From Pseudomonadota bacterium (lineage in GTDB: Bacteria > Pseudomonadota > Alphaproteobacteria > Azospirillales > Azospirillaceae), in NCBI GenBank assembly GCA_023423695.1, contig JAFAFA010000073.1, positions 180,344 to 244,343 on the forward strand: a DNA stretch of 64,000 nt, in the 5' to 3' direction. Positions 44,822 through 54,825 of this stretch are shown piece after piece; position 1 is the stretch's first letter, and each line of letters opens with the position of its first letter. A model generated the notes under the pieces. It ran no database searches and had not been told where the DNA came from. It was given only the letters and a program-made list of their open reading frames with translations. The translations under genes were made by a program, and so were the position numbers.

Positions 44822-45810
44822 CACAGCGCCTCCCCGGCGGCGGAATAGCCGTCCGGCAGCGGGTAGAAACAGCGCGCGCGCCCGTCGTCCACGTCGAACA
44901 GGGCCGGGCGCTCGGCACGGCAGCGGGCGTCGGCGAAGCGGCAGCGCGGGCTGAACAGGCAGCCGGCCGGCCGGTCGGCGATGCCCGGCACCATGCCGGG
45001 AATCGTCGGCAGCCGGCGCTTGCCCAGGGCCCGCTCCGGCAACGCGTCGAGCAGGGCGCCGGTGTAGGGGTGGCGCGGCCGCTCGAACAGGGAATGGACC
45101 GGGCGCGTCTCCGCCACCTGGCCGGCATACATGACGACGACGCGCTGGGCCGTCTCCGCCACTACGCCCATGTCGTGGGTGATCAGGATCAGCGCCATGC
45201 CGCGCTCGCGCTGCAGTTCGACCAGCAGGTCGAGGATCTGCTTCTGGATGGTGACGTCCAGTGCCGTCGTCGGCTCGTCCGCCACCAGCAGGCGCGGGTT
45301 GCAGGCGATGGCGATGGCGATCATCACGCGCTGGCTCATGCCGCCCGACAGCTGGTGCGGGAAGGCGGACAGGCGCGATTCTGGCGCCGGGATGCCGACC
45401 TGCTCCAGCAGGGCGATGGCGCGGTTGCGCAGCGCCTTGCCGGACAGCCCTTCATGGACCCGCAGGGTTTCCATGATCTGGAAGCCGACGGTGAAGCAGG
45501 GGTTCAGGCTGCTCATCGGCTCCTGGAAGACCATGGCCACGTCCTTGCCGGTCATCTTCCGGCGCTGGGCGGCGGGCATGGTCAGCAGGTCCCTGCCGGC
45601 GAACATCATCCGGTCGGCGACGACACGGCCGTTGGAGCCGAGAAGCCCCATCACGGCCAGCGAGGTCACGGACTTGCCGGAGCCGGATTCGCCGACGATG
45701 CCGACGACCTCGCCCTCGTCCACGGTCAGGTCGATTCCGTCCACCGCGCGGAAGGTGCCGGCGCGGGTGGTGAACTCGACCGACAGGTTCTTGATGTCGA
45801 GAAGAGGCAT
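44821..45810 (-). CDS. dppD: Peptide ABC transporter ATPase DppD
   Basis: A 329-residue ATPase. Walker A GESGSGKSVTSLA, signature LSGGMSQRVMIAIAIA and Walker B LLVADEPTTALD; the C-terminal Cys motif is GCLFSPRCRFADARC. It forms a heterodimer with DppF to drive di- and oligopeptide uptake. A 4-base gap separates it from dppC. Confidence 0.95.
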
Positions 45811-45814
45811 GAGG

Positions 45815-46738
45815 TCAACGCTTCAGCTTGGGGTCGAGCGCGTCGCGAAGACCGTCGCCCAACAGATTGAAGGCCAGCACGGTCACCAGGATGGCGATGC
45901 CGGGCCAGGTCACGACCCAGGGGGCGCGCTGGAGGAACTGCAGCGAGGAGGCCAGCATGGTGCCCCATTCCGGCGTCGGCGGCTGCGCGCCGAGGCCGAG
46001 GAAGCCCAGCGCGGCGGCGTCCAGGATGGCGGTGGAGAAGCCCAGCGTCGCCTGCACGATCAGCGGCGCCAGACAGTTCGGCAGCACCACGATCAGCATC
46101 AGCCGCAGCGGCCCGGCCCCGGCGACGCGCGAGGCGACGACGTAGTCCTTGTTCACCTCCGCCAGCACGGCGGCGCGGGTCAGGCGGGCGTAGTGCGGGA
46201 TCACCACCACCGACACCGCCAGCATGGCGTTCACCAGCCCCGGCCCGAGGATGGCGGCCACCACCACCGCCAGCAGCAGCGAGGGCAGCGCCAGCAGGAT
46301 GTCCATGGCGCGCATGATCAGCACGTCGGCCATCCCGCCGAAGAAGCCGGCGATCAGGCCAAGACCCAGACCGACGGCCAGCGACAGGGTGACGACGATC
46401 AGGCCGATCATCATCGACAGCCGGGCGCCGTACATCAGGCGCGACAGCATGTCGCGGCCGATGTCGTCGGTGCCCAGGATGTAGCTCCAGCTTCCGCCCT
46501 CCTGCCAGACCGGCGGCGTCAGGATGGCGTCGCGGTACTGGATGTCGGGGTTGTGCGGGGCGATCACGCCGGCGAAGACGGCGATCAGTGCGATCAGCAC
46601 GATCACCACCAGGCCGGCCAGCGCGCCCTTGTTCTGCCTGAAGTGATACCAGAACTCGGTCAGCGGATGCGGCGGGCGCGAGACGGCGACCGAATCCGGG
46701 GTGGAGGGCTCTGCGTTGGTCGAGAATTCAGCGGACAT
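45815..46738 (-). CDS. dppC: Peptide ABC transporter permease DppC
   Basis: A 307-residue permease with an N-terminal OppC-type lead (about 35 residues, then WYHFRQNKGALAGLVVIVLIALIAVFAG) and six helices. The EAA coupling loop is VASRVAGAGPLRLMLIVVLPNCLAPL, and the DDIGRDMLSRLMYGAR block is typical of DppC. Confidence 0.95.
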   Translation of the reverse strand: MSAEFSTNAEPSTPDSVAVSRPPHPLTEFWYHFRQNKGALAGLVVIVLIALIAVFAGVIAPHNPDIQYRDAILTPPVWQEGGSWSYILGTDDIGRDMLSRLMYGARLSMMIGLIVVTLSLAVGLGLGLIAGFFGGMADVLIMRAMDILLALPSLLLAVVVAAILGPGLVNAMLAVSVVVIPHYARLTRAAVLAEVNKDYVVASRVAGAGPLRLMLIVVLPNCLAPLIVQATLGFSTAILDAAALGFLGLGAQPPTPEWGTMLASSLQFLQRAPWVVTWPGIAILVTVLAFNLLGDGLRDALDPKLKR

Positions 46739-46747
46739 GGATTGGCC

Positions 46748-47758
46748 TCACCGCGCGTGACGGATGCGGGGGTTGAGGACGCCGTAGAGCACGTCCACCA
46801 GCAGGTTGACCAGGATCACCGAGGTGGCGATCAGCAGGATGCCGCCCTGCAAGGCCGGATAGTCGCGGCGGTTGATCGATTCGATCAGCCATTTGCCGAC
46901 CCCCGGCCAGGAGAAGATGGTCTCGGTCAGGATGGCGCCGCCCAGCAGCGTGCCGACCTGAAGGCCGATGACGGTCACCACCGGGATCAGCGCATTGCGC
47001 AGCGCGTGCATCCCGATGACCCGGCCGTCGGCCAGCCCTTTTGCGCGGGCGGTGCGGATGTAATCCTCACCCAGCACCTCCAGCATCGCCGAGCGCGTCA
47101 TGCGCGCCACCACGGCCAGTGGTACGGTGCCCAGCACGATGGTCGGCAGCACCAGATGGCCGAGAGCGGAGCGGAACGCCTCGTATTCCCCGGCCATCAG
47201 CGTGTCGATCAGCATGAAGCCGGTGACAGGTTCCACATAATAGACCAGGTCCAGGCGCCCCGACACCGGGGTCCAGCCCAGCCCGACCGAGAAGAACAGG
47301 ATCAGCAGCAGGCCCCACCAGAAGATCGGCATCGAATAGCCGGTCAGGCTGGCACCCATCACGCCGTGGTCGAACAGCGATCCACGTTTCACCGCCGCGA
47401 GGATGCCGGCCGGCAAGCCCACCAGCGATGCGAACAGCATGGCGCACAGCGCCAGTTCCAGCGTCGCCGGGAACAGCGTCAGGAATTCGCTCAACACGGT
47501 ATTGTGGGTGACGAGCGACAGGCCGAAATCGCCGGACAGCACGTTTCCGACATAGTCGAGGAACTGCTGCCAGAGCGGCCGGTCCAGACCCAGTTCCTGG
47601 CGAAGGGCGGCCAGCCGTTCGGGCGCGATGCCCCGTTCGCCGACGCGCACCTCAATGGGGTCGCCGGGAACCAGCCGGATCAGGATGAAGGTCAGAAAGG
47701 TGATGCCGAGAAAGGTCGGAATCACCAAGCTCACCCGCGTCAGGATGAAGCGAAGCAT
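46748..47758 (-). CDS. dppB: Peptide ABC transporter permease DppB
   Basis: A 336-residue permease. It begins MLRFILTRVSLVIPTFLGITFLTFILIRLVPGDP, the standard DppB start, and ends ILVNLLVDVLYGVLNPRIRH. The coupling loop is YIRTARAKGLADGRVIGMHALRNALIP. The in-frame start at 47818 would read into the hairpin region and is rejected. It is 9 bases from dppC and separated from dppA by about 210 bases containing a hairpin. Confidence 0.95.
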   Translation of the reverse strand: MLRFILTRVSLVIPTFLGITFLTFILIRLVPGDPIEVRVGERGIAPERLAALRQELGLDRPLWQQFLDYVGNVLSGDFGLSLVTHNTVLSEFLTLFPATLELALCAMLFASLVGLPAGILAAVKRGSLFDHGVMGASLTGYSMPIFWWGLLLILFFSVGLGWTPVSGRLDLVYYVEPVTGFMLIDTLMAGEYEAFRSALGHLVLPTIVLGTVPLAVVARMTRSAMLEVLGEDYIRTARAKGLADGRVIGMHALRNALIPVVTVIGLQVGTLLGGAILTETIFSWPGVGKWLIESINRRDYPALQGGILLIATSVILVNLLVDVLYGVLNPRIRHAR

Positions 47759-47795
47759 CGACGGGTACTCATTTTTTAAAACTGCGATTAAAACT

Positions 47796-47829
47796 GGAAC
47801 GGAGCGCTGCCTAGACAACGCCCCGTTCC
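47796..47829 (-). terminator. Hairpin between dppA and dppB, likely partial terminator
   Basis: Arms GGAACGGAGCG (47796-47806) and CGCCCCGTTCC (47819-47829), 11 base pairs with one mismatch, then GTTTTAA on the minus strand. Placed after dppA, it would reduce expression of dppBCDF relative to the binding protein. Confidence 0.55.
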
Positions 47830-47971
47830 ATCAGGGGCACTTGCCCCACCCAGGCCCGTCCCCGCTTGCGCGGAGGCGGGAATGCAACTCGTTTCAAAAG
47901 GCGGGAGGCGCGGCAACCACGCCCCCCTCACTCTTTTCCGCACGCCCGTCTTGCCGGACGTGCGGTCCGCA

Positions 47972-49570
47972 TCACTTCAGGTCGACGCCTTCGAAGCGAT
48001 GGACGCCGAACGGATCCATCTTGTAGCCGACGACGTTCTTGGCGAGGCCCATGTAAACCACCGAGTGGGCGATGGTGTACCAGGGGGCCTCTTCCTTGAA
48101 GATGACCTGCGACTGTTCGTACAGCTTGGTGCGCGCAGCGACATCGGTGGTGCGCTTGGCCTGGACGACGAGATCGTCGAACTCCTTGTTGCACCACTTC
48201 GACAGGTTGCTGCCGCCCGGACGCGCCGCCTCGCAACCCAGCAGGTTGTAGAGGAAGTTGTCGGGATCGCCGTTGTCGCCGGTCCAGCCGAGCATGCCCA
48301 TCTGGTGCTCGCCCTGCTGCATGCGCTTGCGGTACTCGCCCCATTCGTACTGGACGATCTTCGCCTTGATGCCGACCTTGGCGAGGTCAGCCTGCATCAT
48401 CTCGGCGATGCGCTTGGCGTTGGGGTTGTACGGGCGCTGCACCGGCATCGCCCACAGGTCGGTCTCGAAGCCGTTCGGATAGCCGGCATCGGCCAGCAGC
48501 TTCTTCGCCCGCTCGACGTCGTACGGATAGTCCTCGATCGAGTCGTTGTACGACCACATGGTCGGCGGAATCGGGTTCTTGGCCGGAACGCCGGCGGCCT
48601 GATAGACCGCGGCGACCATCGCCTTCTTGTCCATCGCCATGCTGACGGCGCGGCGGACGCGGACGTCGTCGAACGGCTTCTTCGTCACGTTGAAGGAGAC
48701 GTAACCGACGTTCAGGCCTTCCTGCTCCTGAACGACGATCGAGTTGTCCTTCTTCATCGCGTCGATGTCGGCCGGGTTCGGGTACGGCATGACCTGGCAC
48801 TCGCCGGCCTTCAGCTTGGCCAGACGGACCGCCGCGTCGGGCGTGATCGCGAAGACGAGGTTGTCCAGCGGCTGCCGGCCGCCCCAGAACTGCTCGAACG
48901 CCTTGTAGCGGATGACGGCGTCCTTCTGGTAGGCGACGAACTGGAACGGGCCGGTGCCGACCGGAACCTGGTCCAGCTTCTCCGGCGTGCCCTTCTTCTG
49001 AAGCATCGCCGCATATTCGGCCGACATGATCGGCGCGAAGGGCATGGCGAGGTTGGCCAGGAAGGGCGCCTCGACCGCGTTCAGCGTGAACTTGACCGTC
49101 AGGTCGTCAACCTTCTCGATCGACTTCAACAACTTGGGCATCGCCATGTCGTTGAAGTAGTCGTAAGCGCCGCCCGACACCTTGTGGAAGGGATGATCCG
49201 GCTTCCACTGGCGCTCGAACGAGAAGATCACGTCGTCGGCGTTGGCGTCGCGCGTCGGCTTGAAATCGCCGACGCTGTGCCACTTGGCACCGGCGCGCAG
49301 CTTGAAGGTATAGACCAGGCCGTCGTCGGAGATGGTCCAGGACTCGGCCAGGCCGGGAATGACCTTGGTGCCGCCATGCTCGAACTGGACCAGGTTGTTG
49401 TAGACCGGGAGGGCCACGTCGAAGCTGGTGCCGGTCGTGTTCAACATGGGGTTGAAGTTTTCGGGGCTACCCTCGGAGCAGTAAACAAGGGTCTTCGCCG
49501 CCTGGGCCGGCGCCGACAGCGCCAGCGCCGCGGCCATACCAAGCCCGGCACCCAGCAGGATGCGCTTCAT
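47972..49570 (-). CDS. dppA: Peptide ABC transporter substrate-binding protein DppA
   Basis: A 532-residue SBP_bac_5 family binding protein. A signal peptide (MKRILLGAGLGMAAALALSAPAQA) precedes KTLVYCSEGSPENFNPMLNTTGTSFD, the DppA start, and later the family block VRRAVSMAMDKKAMVAAVYQ. It captures dipeptides (or heme, aminolevulinate) in the periplasm for DppBCDF. It is the first gene of the operon; the upstream 400 bases hold two dyads. Confidence 0.95.
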   Translation of the reverse strand: MKRILLGAGLGMAAALALSAPAQAAKTLVYCSEGSPENFNPMLNTTGTSFDVALPVYNNLVQFEHGGTKVIPGLAESWTISDDGLVYTFKLRAGAKWHSVGDFKPTRDANADDVIFSFERQWKPDHPFHKVSGGAYDYFNDMAMPKLLKSIEKVDDLTVKFTLNAVEAPFLANLAMPFAPIMSAEYAAMLQKKGTPEKLDQVPVGTGPFQFVAYQKDAVIRYKAFEQFWGGRQPLDNLVFAITPDAAVRLAKLKAGECQVMPYPNPADIDAMKKDNSIVVQEQEGLNVGYVSFNVTKKPFDDVRVRRAVSMAMDKKAMVAAVYQAAGVPAKNPIPPTMWSYNDSIEDYPYDVERAKKLLADAGYPNGFETDLWAMPVQRPYNPNAKRIAEMMQADLAKVGIKAKIVQYEWGEYRKRMQQGEHQMGMLGWTGDNGDPDNFLYNLLGCEAARPGGSNLSKWCNKEFDDLVVQAKRTTDVAARTKLYEQSQVIFKEEAPWYTIAHSVVYMGLAKNVVGYKMDPFGVHRFEGVDLK

Positions 49571-49972
49571 TCGTCTTGCCTCCCGATTCCGGTTAAAGCG
49601 TACGGAAAATTTGCCAGAACGCCGTTGGAAATAGCGTCGCCATTTGGCGCGTGCCCATGGCGCCTGTCAACGTCAACATGCATACGTGACTATACCGTGG
49701 CGCAGAGCACATTTTGAGACGTCAATATGTCCGTATGGACACATTTCCGGCCCGCAAAAAGAAATAGTTGCAAAGTCAACCATCCGGTTGACCGAACCGG
49801 CAGATCTCTGACCCTGCGAATCAGGCTATCCGGGTAGGCATCGGCGCTTATACCCGCAGCCGACGGGATCCGGACGGCTGCCATGCACAGCTGCCGTGAA
49901 GGCCGGCGCCGGGCGCCATGCTAGGCTGGGTTGCGCCATTCATGGAACACACTTTCGGACACCGAACGGTCG
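49571..49972. promoter_or_regulatory. Divergent control region between dppA and DMT permease gene, with two dyads
   Basis: About 400 bases without a gene. It contains a dyad TGTCC-GTAT-GGACA (49728-49741) and a dyad GTCAACC-ATCC-GGTTGAC (49775-49792), the latter overlapping CCGGTT-GACCG-AACCGG. AT-rich words (ATTTTGAGACGTCAATATG, AAAAAGAAATAG) surround them, as expected for promoters. No known regulator site is recognised. Confidence 0.5.
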
Positions 49973-50923
49973 ATGCCGCTTCCGAGCCTTCCAGCCTCCC
50001 TGCGTTCCGGCCCGCTGGCCGCCTACAGCCTCTATATTGTCGGATCGGCGCTGCTGGCGTCGAACCCGGTGGTCGGCCGGGCGGCGGCCCATGTCGTTCC
50101 GCCGATCGGGCTGGCCTTCTGGCGCTGGCTGATTGCTTTCCTGATCGTGCTGCCCTTCGCCCTGTCGGGCCTGCTCGCCCACCGGCGGCAGTTGAAGGAG
50201 CAGTGGCGCCGCTATCTGTTGCTCGGCGTGCTGGGACAGGGGATTTCCGGCGCCATCGTCTATTACGGGCTGGAGCGGACCAGCGCCACCAACGCCAGCC
50301 TGATCTACGCCACCAGCCCGGCGATGATCCTGGCGCTGGCCGCCCTCTGGCTGGGCGATGCGATCCGGCCGCGGCAGATCCTGGGCATCCTGCTGGCGAT
50401 GGCCGGGGTTCTGGTGATCCTGACCCGCGGCGATCCGGAGGCGCTGCGGCACCTGTCCTTCAATGTCGGCGACCTTCTGGTGCTGACGGGGGCGGTGTCC
50501 TGGTCGGTCTACACCATCCTGCTGCGGCAATCGGGCACACCGCTGCCGGTGGTCACCGCCTTCGCCGCCAACGCGCTGGCCGGCGTCCTGGTGCTGGCGC
50601 CCTTCTATGCGTGGGAGACTGTGGCGGTGCGGCCGGTGCCCTTCTCGGTCTCCACCATCCTGTCGATCGTGGCGGTGGCGCTGTTCGCCTCCGTCCTGGC
50701 GCTGCTGGCCTATCAGAAGACCATCGCGATGATGGGCGCCGCCCGTGCCTCCACCGCGCTGTACGTCTCGCCCCTGTGGGCCGCGCTGGCTTCCTGGTTT
50801 CTGCTGGCGGAACCGCTACAGGGCTTTCACCTGATGGGCGTGCTGCTGGTCCTGCCGGGAGTGATGCTGGCCACCCTGCCGGCCCGCAAACCACGAGCGC
50901 AGGCCGCGTCCGAAGCCGCTTGA
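49973..50923 (+). CDS. EamA/DMT-superfamily permease
   Basis: A 316-residue membrane protein with ten helices in two EamA repeats (GSALLASNPVVGRAAAHVVPPIGLAFWRW and GDLLVLTGAVSWSVYTILLRQSG). Family members export amino acids, metabolites or drugs; the substrate is unknown. The ATG at 49973 (MPLPSLPASLRSGPL) is chosen over one 42 bases earlier. A deacetylase gene follows after 58 bases. Confidence 0.9.
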   Translation: MPLPSLPASLRSGPLAAYSLYIVGSALLASNPVVGRAAAHVVPPIGLAFWRWLIAFLIVLPFALSGLLAHRRQLKEQWRRYLLLGVLGQGISGAIVYYGLERTSATNASLIYATSPAMILALAALWLGDAIRPRQILGILLAMAGVLVILTRGDPEALRHLSFNVGDLLVLTGAVSWSVYTILLRQSGTPLPVVTAFAANALAGVLVLAPFYAWETVAVRPVPFSVSTILSIVAVALFASVLALLAYQKTIAMMGAARASTALYVSPLWAALASWFLLAEPLQGFHLMGVLLVLPGVMLATLPARKPRAQAASEAA

Positions 50924-50981
50924 TCGGCACCGCCGGCCCGCCCATCCTGGCCGGACCCACCATTGCCAAGCCCGTCCGGCC

Positions 50982-51848
50982 ATGCCCCAGAACACCCCGA
51001 CCCCGCTCCTGCTCTGTGCCGACGATTACGGGCTTGCCCCCGGCGTGAATACCGCCATCCGCGACCTGATCGCCCGTGGCCGGCTCACCGCCACGTCGGT
51101 CATGAGCCTCTGCCCGCATTGGCGGACCGGTGCCGCGGCCCTGCGCGACCTGAAGGACAAGGCGGATGTCGGGCTGCACTTCACCCTGACCGAGCAGCCC
51201 CCGCTGGGGCCGATGCCGACCTTGGCGCCGGACGGACGGCTGCCGCCGCTGAGACGGCTGATGGGGTGGGCCTATCGCGGGAAACTGAACGGGCCGGCCG
51301 CGCGGGCTGAGATCCGTGACGAACTGTCGCGCCAGATCGCCGCCTTCACCGATGCCTGGGGTGGCGCCCCCGACTACATCGACGGGCACCAGCACGTCCA
51401 CCAACTGCCCGGTGTGCGCGACGCTGTGGTGGAAGCGCTGGCAGCGTTGCCCGGCGCCTATGTCCGCCTGTGCGGGGAACCGGTCACCGCGGTCCTGCGT
51501 CGCCGTGTCGCAGTGCCGAAGACCCTGCTGATTGGTGGGCTCGGCGGCGGACTGGCCCGCATGGTGCGTGCGCGCGGCATTCCGGCCAACGACCGCTTCG
51601 CCGGTGTCTACGACTTCACCGGCAGCCGTCCCTTCGCCGAGCTGATGCCGCGGTTCCTAGAGGGTATCGGCGGCCGAACCCTGGTGATGGTCCACCCCGG
51701 CCTGCCCGACGAGGAGTTGCGCCGTGTCGACAGTCTGGTCGAACCGCGGCGCGCCGAATTCGACTATCTCCGCGGGCCTGAGTTCGCCGCCCTGCTGGAA
51801 CGGCGCAACATCCGGCTGACGCGGTTCGCCGGCCTGTGCGCCGGATGA
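50982..51848 (+). CDS. YdjC/ChbG/HpnK-family carbohydrate deacetylase
   Basis: A 288-residue polysaccharide-deacetylase-fold enzyme. Metal ligands appear in LLLCADDYGLAPGVN (DD), GLHFTLTEQPP (His) and DGHQHVHQLPGVRDAV (His). ChbG removes an acetyl group from chitooligosaccharides, and HpnK acts in hopanoid-tail processing. No hopanoid or chitin genes are visible nearby, so the substrate is open. Confidence 0.9.
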   Translation: MPQNTPTPLLLCADDYGLAPGVNTAIRDLIARGRLTATSVMSLCPHWRTGAAALRDLKDKADVGLHFTLTEQPPLGPMPTLAPDGRLPPLRRLMGWAYRGKLNGPAARAEIRDELSRQIAAFTDAWGGAPDYIDGHQHVHQLPGVRDAVVEALAALPGAYVRLCGEPVTAVLRRRVAVPKTLLIGGLGGGLARMVRARGIPANDRFAGVYDFTGSRPFAELMPRFLEGIGGRTLVMVHPGLPDEELRRVDSLVEPRRAEFDYLRGPEFAALLERRNIRLTRFAGLCAG

Positions 51849-51870
51849 TTTGTCCGCCGGATGGGTCCGG

Positions 51871-53682
51871 TTACTCCTCGTCCGGCTGCCAAGCGCGGCG
51901 GCGCAGCTTGAAACGCTGGACCTTCCCGGTCTCCGTCCGCGGCAGCGCGTCGAGGAACTCCACCGCGCGCGGATACTTGTAGGGCGCGATGTGGTCCTTG
52001 ACGAAGCTCTGCAGTTCCTCCGCCAGACGCTCGTCGGGGCGGACGCCGTCGTGCAGAACGACAAAGGCCTTGGGGATGGTGCCGCGCACAGGATCGGGGG
52101 CGGCGATCACCGCGCATTCCTGCACCGCCTCGTGGCTCAGCAGGATGTTCTCGACCTCCAGGCCGGAGATCTTGTAGCCGGCCGAGACGATCAGGTCGTC
52201 GGTGCGGGCGTGATACCAGAAGAAGCCGTCCTCATCGACGTGAAAGGCATCGCCGGTCAGGTTCCAGCCCTGCTGGACATAGCTTTCCTGCCGCGGGTCG
52301 TCGAGATAGAGGCAGCCGGTCGCACCGCGCACCGCCAGCCGGCCGACCTGTCCCGGCGGCAAGCGGCGGAATTGGTCGTCGACCACCATCGCCTCATAAC
52401 CCGGCACCGGCTTGCCGGTCGAACCGGGCCGGACATTGCCGGGTACGGCGTGCAGCACCGCGTTCAGCATCTCGGTGGTGCCCAGGCTGTCGAGGATCTC
52501 CAGCCCCGTGGCATCGCGCCAGCCCTCGAAGGTCTGCTGGGGCAGCGGCTCCCCGGCCGAAACGCAGAGCCGCAGGGATGCCAGCCCTTTCGCCAGCGCC
52601 GGGTCGGCGGCCATCCGGCCGATCATGCCGCGGTAGACGGTGGGCACGGTGAACATCGCCGTCGCCTTGTGGCGGGTCGCCGCCTCCAGCAGCCGGTCCG
52701 CGGTCCCACGCTCCAGCAGGATGACGGAGGCGCCGATGCGCAACGGGAACAGCAGCAGGCCGCCCAGGCCATAGGCGAAGGCCAGCGTCGGCGAGCCGCA
52801 GAACACGTCGTCCGGCCCGGTCCCCAGCACCGAACGCGGCGACAGGTCGGTGATCGCCAGAAGATGGCGGTGCAGATGGGCCGCCGCCTTGGGCGTGCCG
52901 GTGGTGCCGGAGGTGAAGGCGATCAGCGCCACATCGTCGTTGGCGGTGTCGGCGGCGACGAAGCCCGCCGGCTTTGTGGCGATGCGGTGTTCCAGCTCGC
53001 CGTCGCGGAAGCCGACGATGCGCAGCGACGGCAGCGCCGCCTCTTCCAGATCGTCCAGGAAATGGGTGTCGCAGAGCGCCATGTCGATGGCCGCGCGCTT
53101 CAGCACGTCGGCCAGCTCGGGAGCGCGCAGCAGCGGCATGGTCGGCACCAGCACGCCGCCGGCCTTGATCACCGCCAGCCAGCAGGCGGCCAGCATCGGC
53201 GTGTTGGGTCCGCGCAGCAGCACCCGGTTGCCGGTGACCAGCCCGTAATCCTCGGTCAGGACGCGGGCGATGCGGTCGACGGTGTCGCGCATCCGGCCGT
53301 AGCTCCACACCTCCCCGTCGCCGCCGATCAGGCAGGGGCGGTCGTCCCAGCCGCGCTCGCGCCAGCCGTCGATCAGGGCGGAGGCGGCGTTGAGGCGTTC
53401 GGGATATTGGAGTTCGGGGCGTTCGAGAATGAGGTCGGGGCGCTGCGACGGCGCCGGCAACCGGTCGCGGGTGAAACTGTCGGCATGACCGGAGGGCGCC
53501 ATACGTTCAGGACGCTCCGGGCGCTCCGGCGCCGCATGCTCCGGTGCCATGCGTCGGGATGCCTCCACCCGTTGGATGACGGGAAGAGCGGGGCCGACGT
53601 AATCGGTGGGCGGGTTGGCCCGCCACACGCGCGGTTCAGACACGGCCATGCCGTCAGCCGGCGCGAATGCGCATCCCTTCAT
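51871..53682 (-). CDS. Aryl/acyl-CoA ligase (AMP-binding), long N-terminus
   Basis: A 603-residue ANL-superfamily ligase. P-loop FTSGTTGTPKAA, aromatic motif SLGTTEMLN, the Asp motif GDAFHVDEDGFFWYHARTDDLI and the catalytic Lys region PRTETGKVQRFKLR are intact; the pattern is close to benzoate- or aminobenzoate-CoA ligases. It joins a carboxylic acid to CoA through an adenylate. The first 75 residues are an extra Pro/Glu/Arg-rich lead with the tandem PERPERPER motif, which is unusual. The start is uncertain: ATG 53682 or a Met 11 codons later. Confidence 0.9.
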   Translation of the reverse strand: MKGCAFAPADGMAVSEPRVWRANPPTDYVGPALPVIQRVEASRRMAPEHAAPERPERPERMAPSGHADSFTRDRLPAPSQRPDLILERPELQYPERLNAASALIDGWRERGWDDRPCLIGGDGEVWSYGRMRDTVDRIARVLTEDYGLVTGNRVLLRGPNTPMLAACWLAVIKAGGVLVPTMPLLRAPELADVLKRAAIDMALCDTHFLDDLEEAALPSLRIVGFRDGELEHRIATKPAGFVAADTANDDVALIAFTSGTTGTPKAAAHLHRHLLAITDLSPRSVLGTGPDDVFCGSPTLAFAYGLGGLLLFPLRIGASVILLERGTADRLLEAATRHKATAMFTVPTVYRGMIGRMAADPALAKGLASLRLCVSAGEPLPQQTFEGWRDATGLEILDSLGTTEMLNAVLHAVPGNVRPGSTGKPVPGYEAMVVDDQFRRLPPGQVGRLAVRGATGCLYLDDPRQESYVQQGWNLTGDAFHVDEDGFFWYHARTDDLIVSAGYKISGLEVENILLSHEAVQECAVIAAPDPVRGTIPKAFVVLHDGVRPDERLAEELQSFVKDHIAPYKYPRAVEFLDALPRTETGKVQRFKLRRRAWQPDEE

Positions 53683-53904
53683 GGGCAATGCTCCATCTCC
53701 CCCCGCAGAGGACGCATGAACACGCCTCCGTCTTATCTTTTATGATCCGACTATAGTGCCAGGGAGGGCATGTGAGCCATGCAACGAACGAATGGTGGGT
53801 GCACCATCAATCGCCATTCGTGCCGGGACAAGTGATCGAAACGGCCTGTTTTCCGTTGGTAAGACGCACGTTTCGCAACGAAAGTATGGGTTCCGGCAGA
53901 AAAA

Positions 53905-54435
53905 TCATCCGTTCTGCAGATAAAGATCGATCTCGCCCTGTTCCATGACATGGGCGGTGCCGTGGATGATTCCGTTCGCCACCTGTATGATGCGGTGAAT
54001 CATCGCGACGGAGGTCTGGCAGTCCATCCGGAGCTTGCCGGGGTCGCCGCTGTCGATGTCGGTTCCGATCCGCTCCAACGTGTGGGCGATCACCTGATGG
54101 GCCTGGGCGATGGTGTCCTCGAAAGGACGGCGGAACTTGGACGGCACATGGCCGTAGGCCTCGATCGCCAGTTCCCTGTCGGAAAAGCCGCTGTCGCGGA
54201 AATGCTCGGCATAGCTCTTCGGCTGCCAGATGCGGCATTCCTCCAGCATGTCCGGCATGTCCGGGATCATCTCGATCAGCATCACAATTTCATTGAAGTG
54301 ATTGAGATAATCGGTCGCGAGCAGGGTCTTTTCGGAGATGTTGGTCCCGCGCACGCGATCCCGCCACCGGGCGAAGTCGGCCAGCTCATCCGGCGGAATG
54401 CCGTCCATCAGGGACCGATCCAACTCTTCTTCCAT
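53905..54435 (-). CDS. Hypothetical acidic helical protein
   Basis: A 176-residue protein if it starts at MEEELDRS (54435); the frame is open to 54555. It is acidic and mostly helical (DYLNHFNEIVMLIEMIPDMPDMLEECRIW, FEDTIAQAHQVIAHTLERIGTDID), with no signal peptide, membrane helix or known motif. I do not recognise the family. The shared MIEMIPD/CRIWQPKS pattern looks like a conserved core. It may be one of the small uncharacterised proteins common in this genus. Confidence 0.65.
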   Translation of the reverse strand: MEEELDRSLMDGIPPDELADFARWRDRVRGTNISEKTLLATDYLNHFNEIVMLIEMIPDMPDMLEECRIWQPKSYAEHFRDSGFSDRELAIEAYGHVPSKFRRPFEDTIAQAHQVIAHTLERIGTDIDSGDPGKLRMDCQTSVAMIHRIIQVANGIIHGTAHVMEQGEIDLYLQNG

Positions 54436-54825
54436 GCACAAACCCGGACCCAATGCGGCAGCAATGCGGTGCTTTGGCGCGGTGTTTCGGCGCGATATCC
54501 CGGCCGGAGGACCGGCACGGATCGGCCGCTTTTCCATACAGACGGCGCGCTTCAACGGTGAAGCGATGTCCTTAACGTTGGATTAAACGCGTTGCAAGCC
54601 TCGGGTTGCGAAAGCCCCCTATTGACGCGCGGAAACGGTGGAGTCATCGGCCGAACAGAAAAATTCGCCGCCGGCGCCAGTCCGCATGCAGCGGCGGCGC
54701 CCGGCGGCGAAAAGGACTGGCGGTTCAGGGAGGAATCACACCATTGCCCTTTCAAACACAACCACTGCCGGTTGGTTCCCGCGCCTCCCGGTCGGATTTT
54801 CACCCTCGCATCCTGTACGAAGAAA

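Noticed and set aside
45131..47779. 882-residue plus-strand frame across the dpp genes
   Set aside because: Spans four real minus-strand genes and has the composition of a shadow frame.
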